A DNA stretch of 64,000 bases, from contig JACCIX010000438.1 of NCBI GenBank assembly GCA_025506515.1, positions 1 through 64,000 on the forward strand, in the 5' to 3' direction. The position numbers and the translations under genes were made by a program. How positions within the stretch are numbered: the stretch's first letter is position 1; each line of letters opens with the position of its first letter. The DNA comes from Flaveria trinervia (taxonomy: Eukaryota > Streptophyta > Magnoliopsida > Asterales > Asteraceae). Under the pieces are notes generated by a model. That model worked only from the letters and a program-made list of their open reading frames with translations, made no database searches and was not told the DNA's origin. Positions 11,007 through 22,148 of this stretch are shown here, piece after piece.

Positions 11007-11916
11007 AAGAGGTCTCTCTAGGCTTTGTTGATCTTTGAGAGAGTGTTGTAGATGAACTTCATTGCCATTAAGCGACATAATCTCTTCATCTGTTTTGAAC
11101 AGAAGGTTAGTGAAGGATAGAGAAGGTAAACCTACTGACTCGGGACTTTGATCAATGTCTACAGGCATTGAGCCTCTGGTGGGGTTGTTCATTATGGCTA
11201 CTCAGAGGAGTATAGATACTCACCCTGAGGGTTTTCAGCATGGGTAATGGGTTCATGGGTTTGAGAATAAGGAGACTCAAGACCCATATTGAGGTCAATG
11301 GTGAAGGATGGTAAGACCTCAGACTGAGTGGGAGCCCAATGTTCCACTCTAGTCCTTTTGGATTGAACAAGAGGAGCTTCTTCAATCAGAGTAGATTGAA
11401 CAAGGGTTCGTTTGGGGAGTCATTGGTAAGTGATGGTGATAGGGTGAGAATGTGGAGTTGATAGTGTGGGGGCAGTTGCTGGTGTAGGTTCATCTCGTAT
11501 GGGGTGAACAACAATGTCACCAGGAGCTATTTGCTCAGTCATACCTCGAAGCAAAGAAGTGTACCTTCTGGTGAATGGTGGACACCTTTTTCAAAGTTTT
11601 GAAGATGCTGGCCTTCAAAACGATGGAGAATCTGGGATACATAAAGAATTTTTCCCTTGGAGATTTCCCATGACATTGGTGAGCATAAATCTTGAGTAGT
11701 TAAATCGAAGGACTCTCAACATTCCATGAACTAAGCACCCTAGTTTGTATGGAATTTTATCCCATCCCCCAGATTATTTGACACACAGTGAAGAACAACA
11801 TGCCGTAGGAACTTCTAGTTGTATGAAAAGTTGAACTTGTAGACAGTTGACCTACTGACATCTCCACCATATCCCATTTAAATGTAAGTGTTATCCAAAT
11901 CTACTTTGTATTGGAG

Positions 11917-13391
11917 CAGTCACCAAGACTGAACTCTTACTGTGTGTATGAACCCTTATGAGTTAACCAAAATCGCACGCTGTAGACACACACGGTTGAG
12001 GTAACAACTCTCAATGAGTTTTGAACCTCCCTTCAGTTGCTTGCAAGGATTTTCATTCATTCATTCATTATGTTCCACTTTCATTATCTTAAATCTTTCA
12101 CTTTGTTAAGATAATACTTTATGTTCATTAACAATATCACACCACGTAAAGACACATGGTACATATGTAATAAGGATTATAATAAACGTATCATACATAA
12201 GCATAGCATCATCATACATAACATACACTGTCACATAAGCATCAATCATACATCACATCACACATCACCCATCACATCAACTATGACTTCAAAAAGTCAA
12301 CTAACTTCACCCTCAGAACATCCCAAGTCAAAGCCTACTTTTACAAAATTTTCCCAAAAATCAGAAAATAATTCTAAGTCCTTAGGCACATGGGCACTAT
12401 GTAGGCGCATGAGCACTATGCAGGCCCATGGTCTTTCAGACGCATGAGGAACACTTAGGCGCATGGGGAACTTTCAGACGCATCAACACTATTGGGGCGC
12501 ATGAGCTACACTTAGTCAATTTCGGGCAATTCTAGGCGCATGAAGACTATGCAGGCACATGATTGCCTAGGCACATGAACCATCTAGGTGTATGAACACT
12601 TAGTCAATTTCAGCCTATTTCTAGGTGCATGAGTACTATTCGGGCACATGATGTTTTGGGCGCATGGGACACTTAGGCAGATTTCCATAACTTAGGCGCG
12701 CGAACCCTATTTGGGCGCATGAGCAGCCTATTTCACACTTAAATATCGTAATTCAATCCCCAATCATTCTCAACTTATGCTAATCTTAAATCATGCATTA
12801 TAAGCCTTAGAAACACAAACTTAACATCATCATACACATACATTGCCCAAAATCAAACCCCACCCGCAAACACTTGCACATATGCAATCGGGTAACAACC
12901 ATTATTTGTAAATACATTCATACATGCATTTCTAGCCCCAAATCATTTAAAAACAGGTAAAAAGGGGGTTCTAGAACTCACCTTAGCAGCTTCCTTTGGG
13001 TAAGACTTCCTTCAAATCCATTTGCTACAAGTTCACATCTAGAAACCCACAAAAAACACAACCGAACACACACAAACATGCATAAGCATACAATCGAGGC
13101 AAGGCTAGTTAAGAACACTTAAAACATGAATTCCTTACCTTGAATTTGACTTTCTTCTTGTTCCTCTGTAGACCCGAGAGCTTTTTACTCTTTTCTTTCT
13201 CTCTCTCTAAAAACCGAAGATCTGGGTGTTGTGAGAAGGGAGTGGGTGGCCATGCCCACTTTACACCCACTTTTGAACGTTTTTGTCCTTTGATACTTTT
13301 TACCACTCAAATTGGGTAAAATATCTTTTCTTTCTTTTTCTTCACTTTATTCTTTCTTTCTTTGTGTTTAAAAAAATAAGCTGGTGTTACT
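11917..13391 (-). repeat. G1 3' LTR, truncated (Ty3/gypsy)
   Basis: Homologous along its length to the LTRs at 15824-18075 and (inverted) 57906-60090. On the plus strand it ends GGTGTTACT at 13391, next to the integrase end of G1. About 700-750 bp of its distal end are lost at the junction with D near 11917. It holds a short-motif array at 12385-12725. No gene is seen. The open frames are low-complexity CAT/CATCA-rich stretches. Confidence 0.8.
12385..12725. repeat. GGCGCATGAG-type array in the gypsy LTR
   Basis: At least 15 degenerate copies of a word like AGGCGCATGAGCACTATGC, spaced about 18-30 bp apart. The G3 LTR has the same array inverted (58570-58910). In G2 the corresponding LTR interval instead carries CATCCGCATT words. 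Confidence 0.75.
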
Positions 13392-15823
13392 AGTCCACCG
13401 CCCTATATAGGTTTCGTCCCCGAAACCTGTTATTCCTCAATCACTCGTGGGTAATGCTGTCACATCTCTTCTTAAGTCTCCCACATAGACTCAGATCCCT
13501 TCCTGTGCTTCCACTGTACACGCACAAGGGCAACCACTTTGTTCCTTAACATCTTCTCTTTACGATCAATGATCATCACTGGTTGCTCCTCATAATTGAG
13601 CCATTCATCTACCTTGATATCATCCAGTGATACAACCATATACTCGTCTACTAAACATTCCTGAGATGAGATACATGGAATGTCGGATGAATTCCACTTA
13701 ACTCTTCTGGTAACTCCAAACTATAGACCACATCTCGTACCCGAGCAATAATTCATAAAGGCCCTACGTATCCCCACTGAATATGGTGCACTTCATCTCG
13801 TATAAATAGTGCCTCCATATCTTTAACGCAAAGACCATGACTGCTAGCTCCAAGTCGGGAATGGGATAATTGACCTCATGTGCTTCCAACTATGAGGATG
13901 CATAGGCTATAACCTGTCTTCTCTACAACAACACACATCCCATTCCTGAATAGGAAGCATTGGAGTAAACTATTAAATCTTCACTTCCACCCTAGGAAGC
14001 TGACCCGAAAACTGAAACTCGCGCAACCAGAATGCTCACTTGGAGAATTTATCATACAACCCTCCCTTCTCAACGTTTCCAACACCTCTTGAATGTGACC
14101 GGCATGCTCATCCTCATTCTTGGAATGAATCAAGATATCAATGGTAAACAAAATTGTTGATTTATCCACCATCGGTCGACACACTCGATTCATCAGGTCC
14201 ATAAAAGTGGCTGGCGCATTGGTCAAACCAAAAGACATAACGAGAAACTCGTAGTGTCCATAACATATGTGAAAAGATGCTTTAGGAATATCCTGTTCCT
14301 TTACTTTCAACTGATGGTAGCCAGATCAAAGGTCTATCCTCGAAAACCAAGTGGCACCCTGAAGCTAATCAAAAGATCATCAATTCATGGTAACGGGTAC
14401 CGATTCTTCGCCGTCAACTTGTTCAGCTCACGGTAGTCTATACACATTCTCATACTACCGTATTTCTTCTTCACGAAGAAGACCGGAGCACCCTAATGAA
14501 AAATACTCGGTCTAATGGACCCCTTATGAAGCAGCTCTTGCAATTGCTCCATCAACTATTTCATCTCAGTCGGAGCTAATCGATACAGTGCCTTAGCAAC
14601 AGGTTGGGCACGTGGTATAAAGTCAATGTGGAATTCGCTCCTGCGGTCTGGTGGCACTCTTGGTAAGTCTTCTGGAACACATCTCGAAACTCAAACAAAA
14701 CTAGTACATCAGTCAGTTGTGGTGTTGGCATATCCACATACTTTATGTGGGCCAAGTAGGCACTACATCCATGCCTGATGCGCTTTCCCGCCACCGCCAT
14801 CGAAATTACCATAAACTGTCACTGTACTCCTGTCAAGCACTTTCTGTCAAATCATCTTCTTAAGGCACACCATGTTCGCCTCGTAGTCCACCAACCGATC
14901 TATTCTAGGGCTACATCGAACCCGCCTAGGGTCATCATGAATGGTCTAGCTGGGAACTTGTGACCTTCTAATTCCACATCACATCGTTCTATCATCTCAG
15001 AAATTTGGGTAGACATACCTATGGTAGTTTCTACATCGATGGGTGAATATATATTCTTACTACTAATAGGCAATTTAGTATAGAAAGCAGCAGAAATAAA
15101 AATTTTACCAGCACCAAAATCAAATAACACAGAGGCTAAAGTATGGTTTACTAGAAACGTACCTAACAAAACATTAGGGTCCGTCCTAGCCTCCCCCTGC
15201 ATCATCGTGAACGCTCTGGCACTTGCCCTCTGCCCTTCTCCTCCAGCCTTCTTCACTCTATATCCTTCAGCCCTCGGCTTCTTACAGTGTCTACTCAGGT
15301 GACCATTCTCTCTACAGTTGTAACACCTTACAACCCCGCATTCCCTTGCTATTTGGCCTGGGTTCCGGCACTTGAAGCAGATGTATGACCCCATTTGCAT
15401 TGTCCCGAATGCTCCTTCCCACATTTACCCCACCTCTACGATCCTGCACCCGATGTAACCACACGTTGGTCATCCACCCATGCACGCTTATTGTTCGTCG
15501 GGACACCACCCCATCCAGTCCTCTTCCCATTCCAGTTCTGGTCATTCTTCCTACTCACCTCAGCCACCACCACAAGCCTGTCTTCATACAACCTCCCCGC
15601 CAAGTCAACTGCCGACCTAAACGTGCTTGGTTGGGCAGTGATCATATGCCTACGGACATCCGCCGGCAAACCCTGGATATGCCTCATGATCTTTCATGAC
15701 AGAGGTGTCACCTCATCAGGCACCAGTTGTGCCATCTTCTTAAACTTGGTGGTGTATTGCTGATGTGTCATTGTTCCCACCTCCAGCTATAGGAACTCCC
15801 TTTCAACTTTGTCCATCTCATGG
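13392..15823 (-). pseudogene. G1 gag-pol remnant (Ty3/gypsy, chromovirus-like)
   Basis: Reads right to left. The gag capsid end (15440-15820; MRHIQGLPADVRRHM) is followed by two zinc knuckles at about 15300-15395. The first, CFKCRNPGQIAREC, has its His replaced by Gln; the second, CYNCRENGHLSRHC, is complete. The protease site reads LFDFGAG instead of DSGA (about 15100-15125). RT follows at 13981-14570 with KEQDIPKASF, YGHYEFLVMSFGLTNAPATF and a damaged FIDD site (FTIDIL). Remnant RNase H (YSNASYSGMGCVLL, about 13890-13970) joins directly to the integrase C-terminus (GIHPTFHVSHL, about 13660-13700), so the integrase core is deleted. The gag N-terminus is cut by G2 at 15823. Not functional. 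Confidence 0.87.
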
Positions 15824-18075
15824 TGTAAGGCCCCGTTCCCGGGACGTTTACAATCATCGCACATAAAAACATATGTTTACATATAACGTTCATAAAACAT
15901 CGCAACGGAACATTAAAATAACTTTTCATTTCACTAAAAAAGATTTTGCAAAATAATACAACATTCATCACACAATATCATTTGTTCGAATTCCATCCAA
16001 CATGCCAAGTAGCTATCTCGTGCCATCCTCAGCAATGCTCACCTTCAACTGGAAAGTGTATAAAAAGTCAGTGTTGTTGAGTGAGTTTTAGTTTTATAAG
16101 AAAACATAATTTACTTTCCTTAAAACGGTTCTTTACTTTTGCATGTGAACACACATCATACGTATAAATAGATAATATCATTATTATCTTCATCATTCGT
16201 TCATTAACTTGCATTCATTCATCGTACGTCATTATCATTCACTTTCATTACTTTCATTCCCATTCATTCATACTTTATAACTTTCATTCATACGTTCAAC
16301 ATTACTTCTTTTCATTCCAGCAAAAACCATGAACTCTACCCTACCATCATGCATAAAGCTGGTACTGGCTCAGGGTCTATCATAGGCCCCCCGTCATGGC
16401 GCAGAGCAACCTGGCCATAGTACCTAGGGTAATTCGGATGTACCATTGTCATGTGCTATACCCGCCATCATGCATAAAGCTGATACTGGGTCAAGGTCTG
16501 TCATAGACCTCCCGTCATGGCGCACAGCAGCCAAGCCACAGTATCTAGGGAGAGCGACAAAGGTTCTATACAATGGTCAATCACAAAGAAAGACCCTGAT
16601 ATGCATCCTTCTGGGGTAGCTAACCCACACACCATTGGACTAACACCCTTCATTGAGCGTGTTCCCACATACAAGGCTTGCAAGACCTTCTCTACTTTCC
16701 ATCATTCATTAATGCATGCATTCAATCATCATGTTCCTCTTTTCATTATCTTCTACTTTACGTTACGTAATACTTTCATTTAATTTATAACAATCAAGGT
16801 AAAACCATGGGAAAATAAGAATACATAACAAGGAACATGAACATAAACAGTCAACATCATCATACAGGGCATCATACATACATAACATACACCATACATA
16901 ACATCATGCATACATAACATACATCATACATACCATCATGCACATGCATTAATCATACATCATAACATCATCATACAATACCCATCACATCATCTATGAC
17001 CCCAAAAAGTCAACCTTCATAACCCCTGAGAACCTCCCAAGTCAAAGCCTAAATTTCACTTTTTCCCCAGAAAGTCAGAAAGTTTTCTAAGTGTTCATCC
17101 GCATTTCTTTTACTTCATCCGCATTTCTTTCTATTCATCTGTGTTTGTTTCTGTTCATCCACATTTGTTATCCGCATTGACTTTACTCATCTGCATTTCC
17201 CATACTTAGACAATGTTCATCCACATTTCATCCAATACTCATCCGCATTGACTTACATAATGGTTAATGCTCATCCACATTAACTGTTCATCCACATTGA
17301 CTTTCCATTACTCATCCGCATTGACTTAATTATGGTTAATGCTCATCCGCATTAATTGTTCATCCGTATTGACTAATCCATTACTCATTTTCATTTCTTT
17401 TGAACACTTGGGCAGATTCTAAAACTTAAACGTATGAGCCCTAAACATCATATTTCAGTTCCCAATCACCATCTATCATGTTTTAAGCTTAAATCTTACT
17501 TTCTAAGCATTAGAAACATGACCATAACATCATCAAGCATGAACATAGCCCAACATCACATCATGACAGCAACATACACACATTCATACATACGGGTAAA
17601 AGCCCAGTTTTATAAAAACATACATTCATCCAATTCCAGCCCCAAAATCAGTTAAAAACCAGTAAAAGAGGATTCTAGAACTGACCTTTGCAGCTCCTGA
17701 GTATGGCTTCTTCTAACCTCGTTTGCAATTAAGCTCGACCACCTAAAAACCCACTAAAACCACACACAACCGAACATACAAACACACATAGGCAAGGCCA
17801 GTTAAGAACACTTAAAACCATGAATTCTTACCTTGAATTCGAATCTTTCTTCTTGTTCTTCTTCAAAACCCAAAAACTCTGCACTTTCTCTCTCTAAAAT
17901 CTATAGCAGAAAGGTGATATGCAAGAGTGGGTGGCCATCACCTTTATTCACCAACTTTTCAAAGGTTTTGTCCTCTTTGTCAGTTTTAACCACTAGACTT
18001 GGTTTTATTTTGTTTCCTTATTTTTCCTTCACTTTATTCTTGTTTCTTTGTCTTTAGAAATAGCTGGGTATTACA
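15824..18075 (-). repeat. G2 3' LTR (Ty3/gypsy, 2252 bp)
   Basis: On the plus strand it begins TGTAAGGCCCCG and ends GGTATTACA, the reverse complement of the G3 LTR, which starts TGTAACACCC and ends GGCCTTACA. Its left edge interrupts the G1 gag after CATGG (15819-15823), so G2 inserted into G1. Its right edge abuts the integrase end of G2. It contains a CATCCGCATT array (17092-17400) and long AT-rich CATCAT stretches (16780-16980). Two copies of a diverged 120-bp segment (CCATCATGCATAAAGCTGGTACTGG) lie at about 16340-16440 and 16460-16560. Confidence 0.87.
17092..17400. repeat. CATCCGCATTGAC-type array in the gypsy LTR
   Basis: About 14 copies of TCATCCGCATT or TCATCCACATT, often followed by GACTT, with spacers of 10-20 bp. 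Its flanks match those of the GGCGCATGAG array of G1 (12.4-12.7 kb), so it occupies the homologous LTR position with a different repeated word. The word also forms the hairpins at 1-290. Confidence 0.75.
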
Positions 18076-18690
18076 AGTCCAGCCCATAATATAGGTTTCG
18101 TCCCCGAAACCTATTATTCCTCAAACAATCGTGGGTAATGCTGTCTCATCTATTCTTTAGTCTCCCACGTAGACTCGGATTCCTTGTGCTTCCACTGTAC
18201 ACGCACAAGAGGAACCACTTTACTTCTTAGCCTCTTCTCTTTTCGATCAATCATCACCACTGGTTGCTCCACATAATTGAGCCATTCATCTATCATGATA
18301 TCCTCCAGTGGAACAATCATATCCTCGTTTGCTAAACATTTCCATAGATGAGATACATGGAATGTCGGGTGAATTCCACTTAACGCATCTGGTAACTCCA
18401 ATATATAGGCCACCTTTCCTACACTGGCAATGATTCGGAAAGTCCCTATGTTCTCTGGCTCAACTTACCCCGCTTTCTGAACCGAATGATACCATTCAAA
18501 GGAGAGACTTTCAACATAACCCTGTTACCCACGTGGAACTCAATCGGTCTGCGTCGTTTATCAGCATACGAATTTTGTCTATCATTGGTTGCCTTCATGA
18601 AGGCCTTGATCTTTTCATGCTTATCAGTCGTATCACCCCAGCGGACGGGTGTCCTACATCTCTTACCATAAAGCCACCCAGAATGAGAAG
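18076..18690 (-). pseudogene. G2 integrase C-terminus and chromodomain-like end
   Basis: Reads right to left: LYGKRCRTPVRWGD (about 18650-18690) and FHVGNRVMLKVSPLNG with FRKRGKL (about 18455-18545), the typical C-terminal integrase end of Ty3/gypsy. Then come HPTFHVSHLWKC (about 18340-18380), LNYVEQPVVMIDRKEKRLRSK and a weak chromodomain-like tail, VQWKHKESESTWE (about 18150-18190). A frameshift separates the two parts near 18440. The integrase DDE core and everything upstream are gone: at about 18690 the sequence changes abruptly to the gag of element A2. Role in the family: strand transfer and targeting to chromatin. Confidence 0.83.
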
Positions 18691-20226
18691 CCAAAGCAGC
18701 AAGCTGCAGTTGCTGTTGAAGAAGGAGGCTTTGACTAGAGCTTTCATGAGGAAGATGTTTCTCCAAACCAAGCATGATGGTAGATCATGATGAAGCCAAG
18801 GTATTGGAACATCTCTATAACCCTAAATGCATTGCTAAAGTAAACATATACAGGTCCTACAACTTAGAAATGAGATTTGATCTTGAGTCCATGAACATCT
18901 TAAAAGATGATTTTAGAAAGACTGAAAGTGATTATAACCTAATAATAAGGACTTAGAGAAAACCATTTCAATTCTAAAAATGAGCATACAAATTATAGGA
19001 CTCATATCAAGGATCTTGTAACCAAACTAACTGAGTGCCAGGCTAACCTTGTGATCAGCAAAGCCAGGGCAGAAAAGTGTGTTCTTGAAGAAGAGACCTT
19101 CAAGAACATGATATCCTCTTCCTTGCAAAACAAGATGTTCTATCAAAACAATCAGGGACTAGGATCTAATTAGATAGCTCCTCCACACACAATCTTGTCT
19201 GTAAGATCACCTAGCTGTGGAACTTGGAAGATGAGCTACCTATCATAGGCCCCTTGAGTGAAGAGGATGAAGAAGTGATAGTGAAGATTTCCTTCAGAAG
19301 AGTGAATAGGAGGATTATAAGAAGGGTCACTTTCCTTCTGAGAAGGTGAAGAACACTATGAGACCAAGTCTATGAGGGAGAACTTGATCTGAAAGAGCAA
19401 GAGAAAAGCTAGGAAGGCTCAAGAGATCAAGGCCACTTTTGATTCTAAGAAGAAACAAGTTTTTATCTCTATAGGATTGGAAGTGGTGAAGACTGAAGAT
19501 ATCAACCTAAACTCTTAATCAAGAGTTCTGGTTCACGTTCAGATCATCTCGGCACCAAGAAGAAGGCTCATCTGTTGTGTACCACTGCTACACAACATGG
19601 AACATCCAACTCAAATAATAGTTTTCAGCCTAAAAGGACTGTCTCAGCATCTGCAAAATGAAGGTGGTGAACGGATGTGATTAAAATCAGTCTTGTTTCT
19701 AGCAGAAGGCTCTTGGGAAGAAGAAAATGGAATGTGTCATGTGTGAAAGTACTTCTCATCTTGCTAAGGATTGTCCATACAATCCAAGAGGTACTTTTCA
19801 TAAGAACAGGAAAAAGACTTCCAAGAGTTCCAAGAAAATTTCAACTTCGGAAGGAAAGTTTGTTTCCTTTGGAAGCTCCAAAACAAAGAAGAAGGCAAGT
19901 GGAAAATTTCCTTCAGAAGAAAATTTGGTCTCGGAAGCAAGGAATACTTCCGAAGCACTAAAGTTGGCTGCAGTGTTTGCAAACTCTTCCGAAGGTCCAT
20001 TCATCAAGACTTCCAAAGTCTCAAAAGTTTTCGAGGTGTTCAAGGCCAAGTCAAAACTTCCAAAGGTGGTGTGGAAGTCAAAAAAAGGCCAAGTGACTGA
20101 ATGTTCTCCATCAACAAAAGCTCAAGATCCTCAAAGCACAACTACAAGATCTATTACTGTTGCATTACCTTCTACTTCTTTTAATGAGCCCAAGACCAAA
20201 AAGGCTTGGGTTTCCAAATGTAACTA
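18691..20226 (+). pseudogene. A2 gag remnant with zinc knuckle
   Basis: C-terminal two-thirds of a copia gag (capsid/nucleocapsid). A coiled-coil-like region (about 18880-19150; LESMNILKDDFRKTESDYN) with stops is followed by a CCHC zinc knuckle, CVMCESTSHLAKDC (about 19736-19780). A Lys/Ser-rich tail follows whose DNA contains repeated CTTCCGAAG words (19840-20060), the family-A palindrome. The frame ends in AWVSKCN and TAA at 20225-20227. The N-terminal domain is missing at the G2 junction. In the family this protein packages the element RNA in virus-like particles. Confidence 0.82.
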
Positions 20227-21797
20227 ATCATTTTCTTTGTGCTAGGATAGCTCAAGACATACAAGAATGTCTGGATCATTGACATTGGCTCTTCTAGGCA
20301 CATCACAGGCAATAAGTCACTACTCTAGAACTTTGAAAGGATTGGTGGAGGACCAGTTGCTTTTGGAGAAGATGAAGGTGCTTACATTTCTAGAAGGGGC
20401 AAGGTCACAAGTGGAAAGTTTAGCATTGAGAAGGTAAACTTTGTTAAGGAGCTTAGGTACAATCTTCTAAGTGTATCCTAATTTGTGATTAGAGTCATAA
20501 CATGCTCTTTACTGACCATGAGTGCATTGTTCTCAAGCGCGGGGTGGTCCTTCCTCATGAGCATATCCTGCTAACAGCCCCCAGGAAAGGGAACATGTAC
20601 AAGATGGACTTGCAAGAAACATCTCCCTCAGGAGAAGTTTCATGCTTTCTGTCTAAAGCTAATAGTGATGGGTCTTTCCTATGGCATAAAATAATTTTCC
20701 ATGTAAACTTTGAGAACATGAATAAACTAATTAAGAATGATTTGGTGACTAGAATGCTAAAAAAAGAGTTTACAAGTGATGATCATTGTGTTGCATGGCT
20801 GAAAGGGAAACAACATAAGGTATGTGATAAGCCTAAGGATAAAACAACATCACTACACCCCTACACTTGTTACATGTGGATCTATTTGGTCCCACCAGTG
20901 TAATGAGTCTCTGAAGGACCTCTTATTGTTTAGTGATCACATATGACTTTACAAGATTTACTTGGGTCTTCTTCCTTAGAACTAAGGATGAGACTCCTGA
21001 GATTGTGAAGAATTTCATCCGAAAGATTGAGAATCAATCTAATCACAAGGTCAAAACCCTAACATGTGATCAAGGAACTGAATTCAAGAACCAAATCCTT
21101 GATACATTTTGTGATAAAAATGGTATTACCAGGCAATACAGTGCTCCGAGAACTCCTTAGCAAAATGGTGTTGCTAAGAGCAGAAACATGACACTAATTG
21201 AAGCTACAAGAACCATATTGTCTGAGTCTAAGCAGCCCATCACCTTCTATGCAGAGGCAGTGAACACTTCTTGCTATGTGCAGAATAAAGTTTTAGTGGT
21301 TAAGATTCATGGCAAGACTCCTTATGAACTTTGGCACAAGAGGAAACCTTTCTTTGGTTTTCTCAAGTCATTTGGATGTCCTTGCACCATCTTGAATACC
21401 AAAGATCAAATTGCCAAATTTGCTGAAAAATCAGTTGATGGACACTTTATTGGATACTCTTCCAAGCTAAGGCTTATAGAGTATACAATCTCAGAACTAA
21501 AATTGTTGAGGAGTTAGCCAATATGACTTTTAATGAACACACACCCTGTGTGGCTGGTTTCGGTCCTGATTGGCTGTTTGATCTTAATTTGGTTACCAAC
21601 TATTTTAAAAAAATCTTGTGAGACTGTTTCAAGATCTACAGAAATCTTACCTACAAGTGATCCTGATCCAAGATTTAAGCTAAGAAGACCTTCAAGTAAC
21701 ACATCTTCAGCTCCATTTGTAACTACTTCGCAAATGAAGTTTCTATCAGCACCATAATGACAAACTCAACTAATACATCTGGGATGCCTTAAAATTC
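20227..21797 (+). pseudogene. A2 pol, first half: protease and integrase, broken
   Basis: Starts after a stop plus a T-rich tract ending in AG (20228-20246). The protease site reads WIIDIGSSRHITG near 20273-20310, so DSG has become DIG. A GAG-pre-integrase zinc-binding region (SFLWHKIIFHVNFENMNKLIKNDLV and CVAWLKGKQHK, about 20670-20820) is followed by the integrase core: TYDFTRFTWVFFL (about 20938-20975), LTCDQGTEFKNQ (about 21056-21095) and GVAKSRN near 21170-21190, where the catalytic Glu of GVAERRN has become Lys. IN-C (YELWHKRKPFFGFLKSFGCP) runs to about 21400. The linker to RT is cut by B1 at 21797. Inactive. Confidence 0.88.
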
Positions 21798-21923
21798 TAT
21801 TAGGATGAGTGATCTAAGTTTGATTGATTAGAGAGTATTGCAGCGGAAACCAAACAATGAATTTAGACAATTCACAAGAATACAGTTGATATTCAAAGTA
21901 AGAACAAACGATTATAGAAAGAA
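21798..21923 (-). repeat. Inverted U5 fragment in place of the B1 5' LTR
   Basis: Reads TATTAGGATGAGTGATC..., the reverse complement of the last 125 bp of the B1 3' LTR (53161-53285) with about six mismatches by eye. It lies directly between the target duplication and the PBS. Both ends of B1 therefore show the same U5 terminus, in inverted orientation. The left terminal dinucleotide is TA instead of TG. Confidence 0.85.
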
Positions 21924-21926
21924 CAA

Positions 21927-21940
21927 TTGGTATCAGAGCG
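21927..21940 (+). other. Primer-binding site of B1
   Basis: TTGGTATCAGAGCG, complementary to the 3' end of plant initiator-Met tRNA. It matches the B2 site (50911-50923, minus strand). About 210 bp of leader without coding signal follow before gag. Confidence 0.9.
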
Positions 21941-22148
21941 ACTTAATCATTGATCGATCTAACAATTGATCATTGAAACTGCTAATCGATATCTGCATTT
22001 GATTGAATTGGCATATTTGCAAGAATTGGTTATAGTTAAATTGAATTTCTGCTACTTTCGCTTTATTGCTTTCTGTTTTCTCTTGGTTCAATTTGGTCTG
22101 TTGTGTTCTGTTCTAAATCTGTTAAAACTTAATTGATCTTTGTTGAAT

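Larger units (their letters stand above)
7752..11916 (-). mobile_element. D: 3' internal part of another Sirevirus-like element
   Basis: Minus-strand segment consisting of the post-pol gene of a third copia-like family. It is interrupted by a solo family-A LTR (10224-11006), bounded on the left by A1 and on the right by the truncated LTR of G1. No LTR or pol of its own is visible. It is assigned to a retroelement because its N-terminal region (11500-11900) resembles the post-pol domain of families A and B, and because it forms the insertion target of two family-A sequences. Confidence 0.65.
7893..11916 (-). pseudogene. D post-pol gene, broken and split by a solo LTR
   Basis: Reads right to left. 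At about 11500-11900 an eroded N-terminal domain ends in a FMYPRF-type motif, as in the other families. A Pro/Ser-rich, acidic middle follows (11380-11007 and 10223-9230; for example SEAEMDDAERLFSLSEDL). Then comes a long Glu/Lys/Arg coiled coil over a CTT microsatellite (9100-8630; EEEKEREKREADMQLQ). The C-terminal segment contains MKRGEKAWVKDYLWAHGF (about 8560-8610) and a basic end, PRKKIIRLRFD, stopping at about 7893. The reading frame changes across the solo LTR and at several stops. Its first codons are missing because G1 truncates it. Function unknown; no membrane segment seen. Confidence 0.6.

Noticed and set aside
12121..12447. 108-codon plus-strand frame rich in His and Ile
   Set aside because: Low-complexity CATCAT repeats of the gypsy LTR; not conserved at the protein level in G2 or G3.
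17092..17400. Regularly spaced short repeats resembling a CRISPR array (also 12385-12725, 58570-58910)
   Set aside because: Repeats are degenerate 10-13-mers with irregular spacers inside a plant LTR and no cas genes; nothing supports CRISPR.
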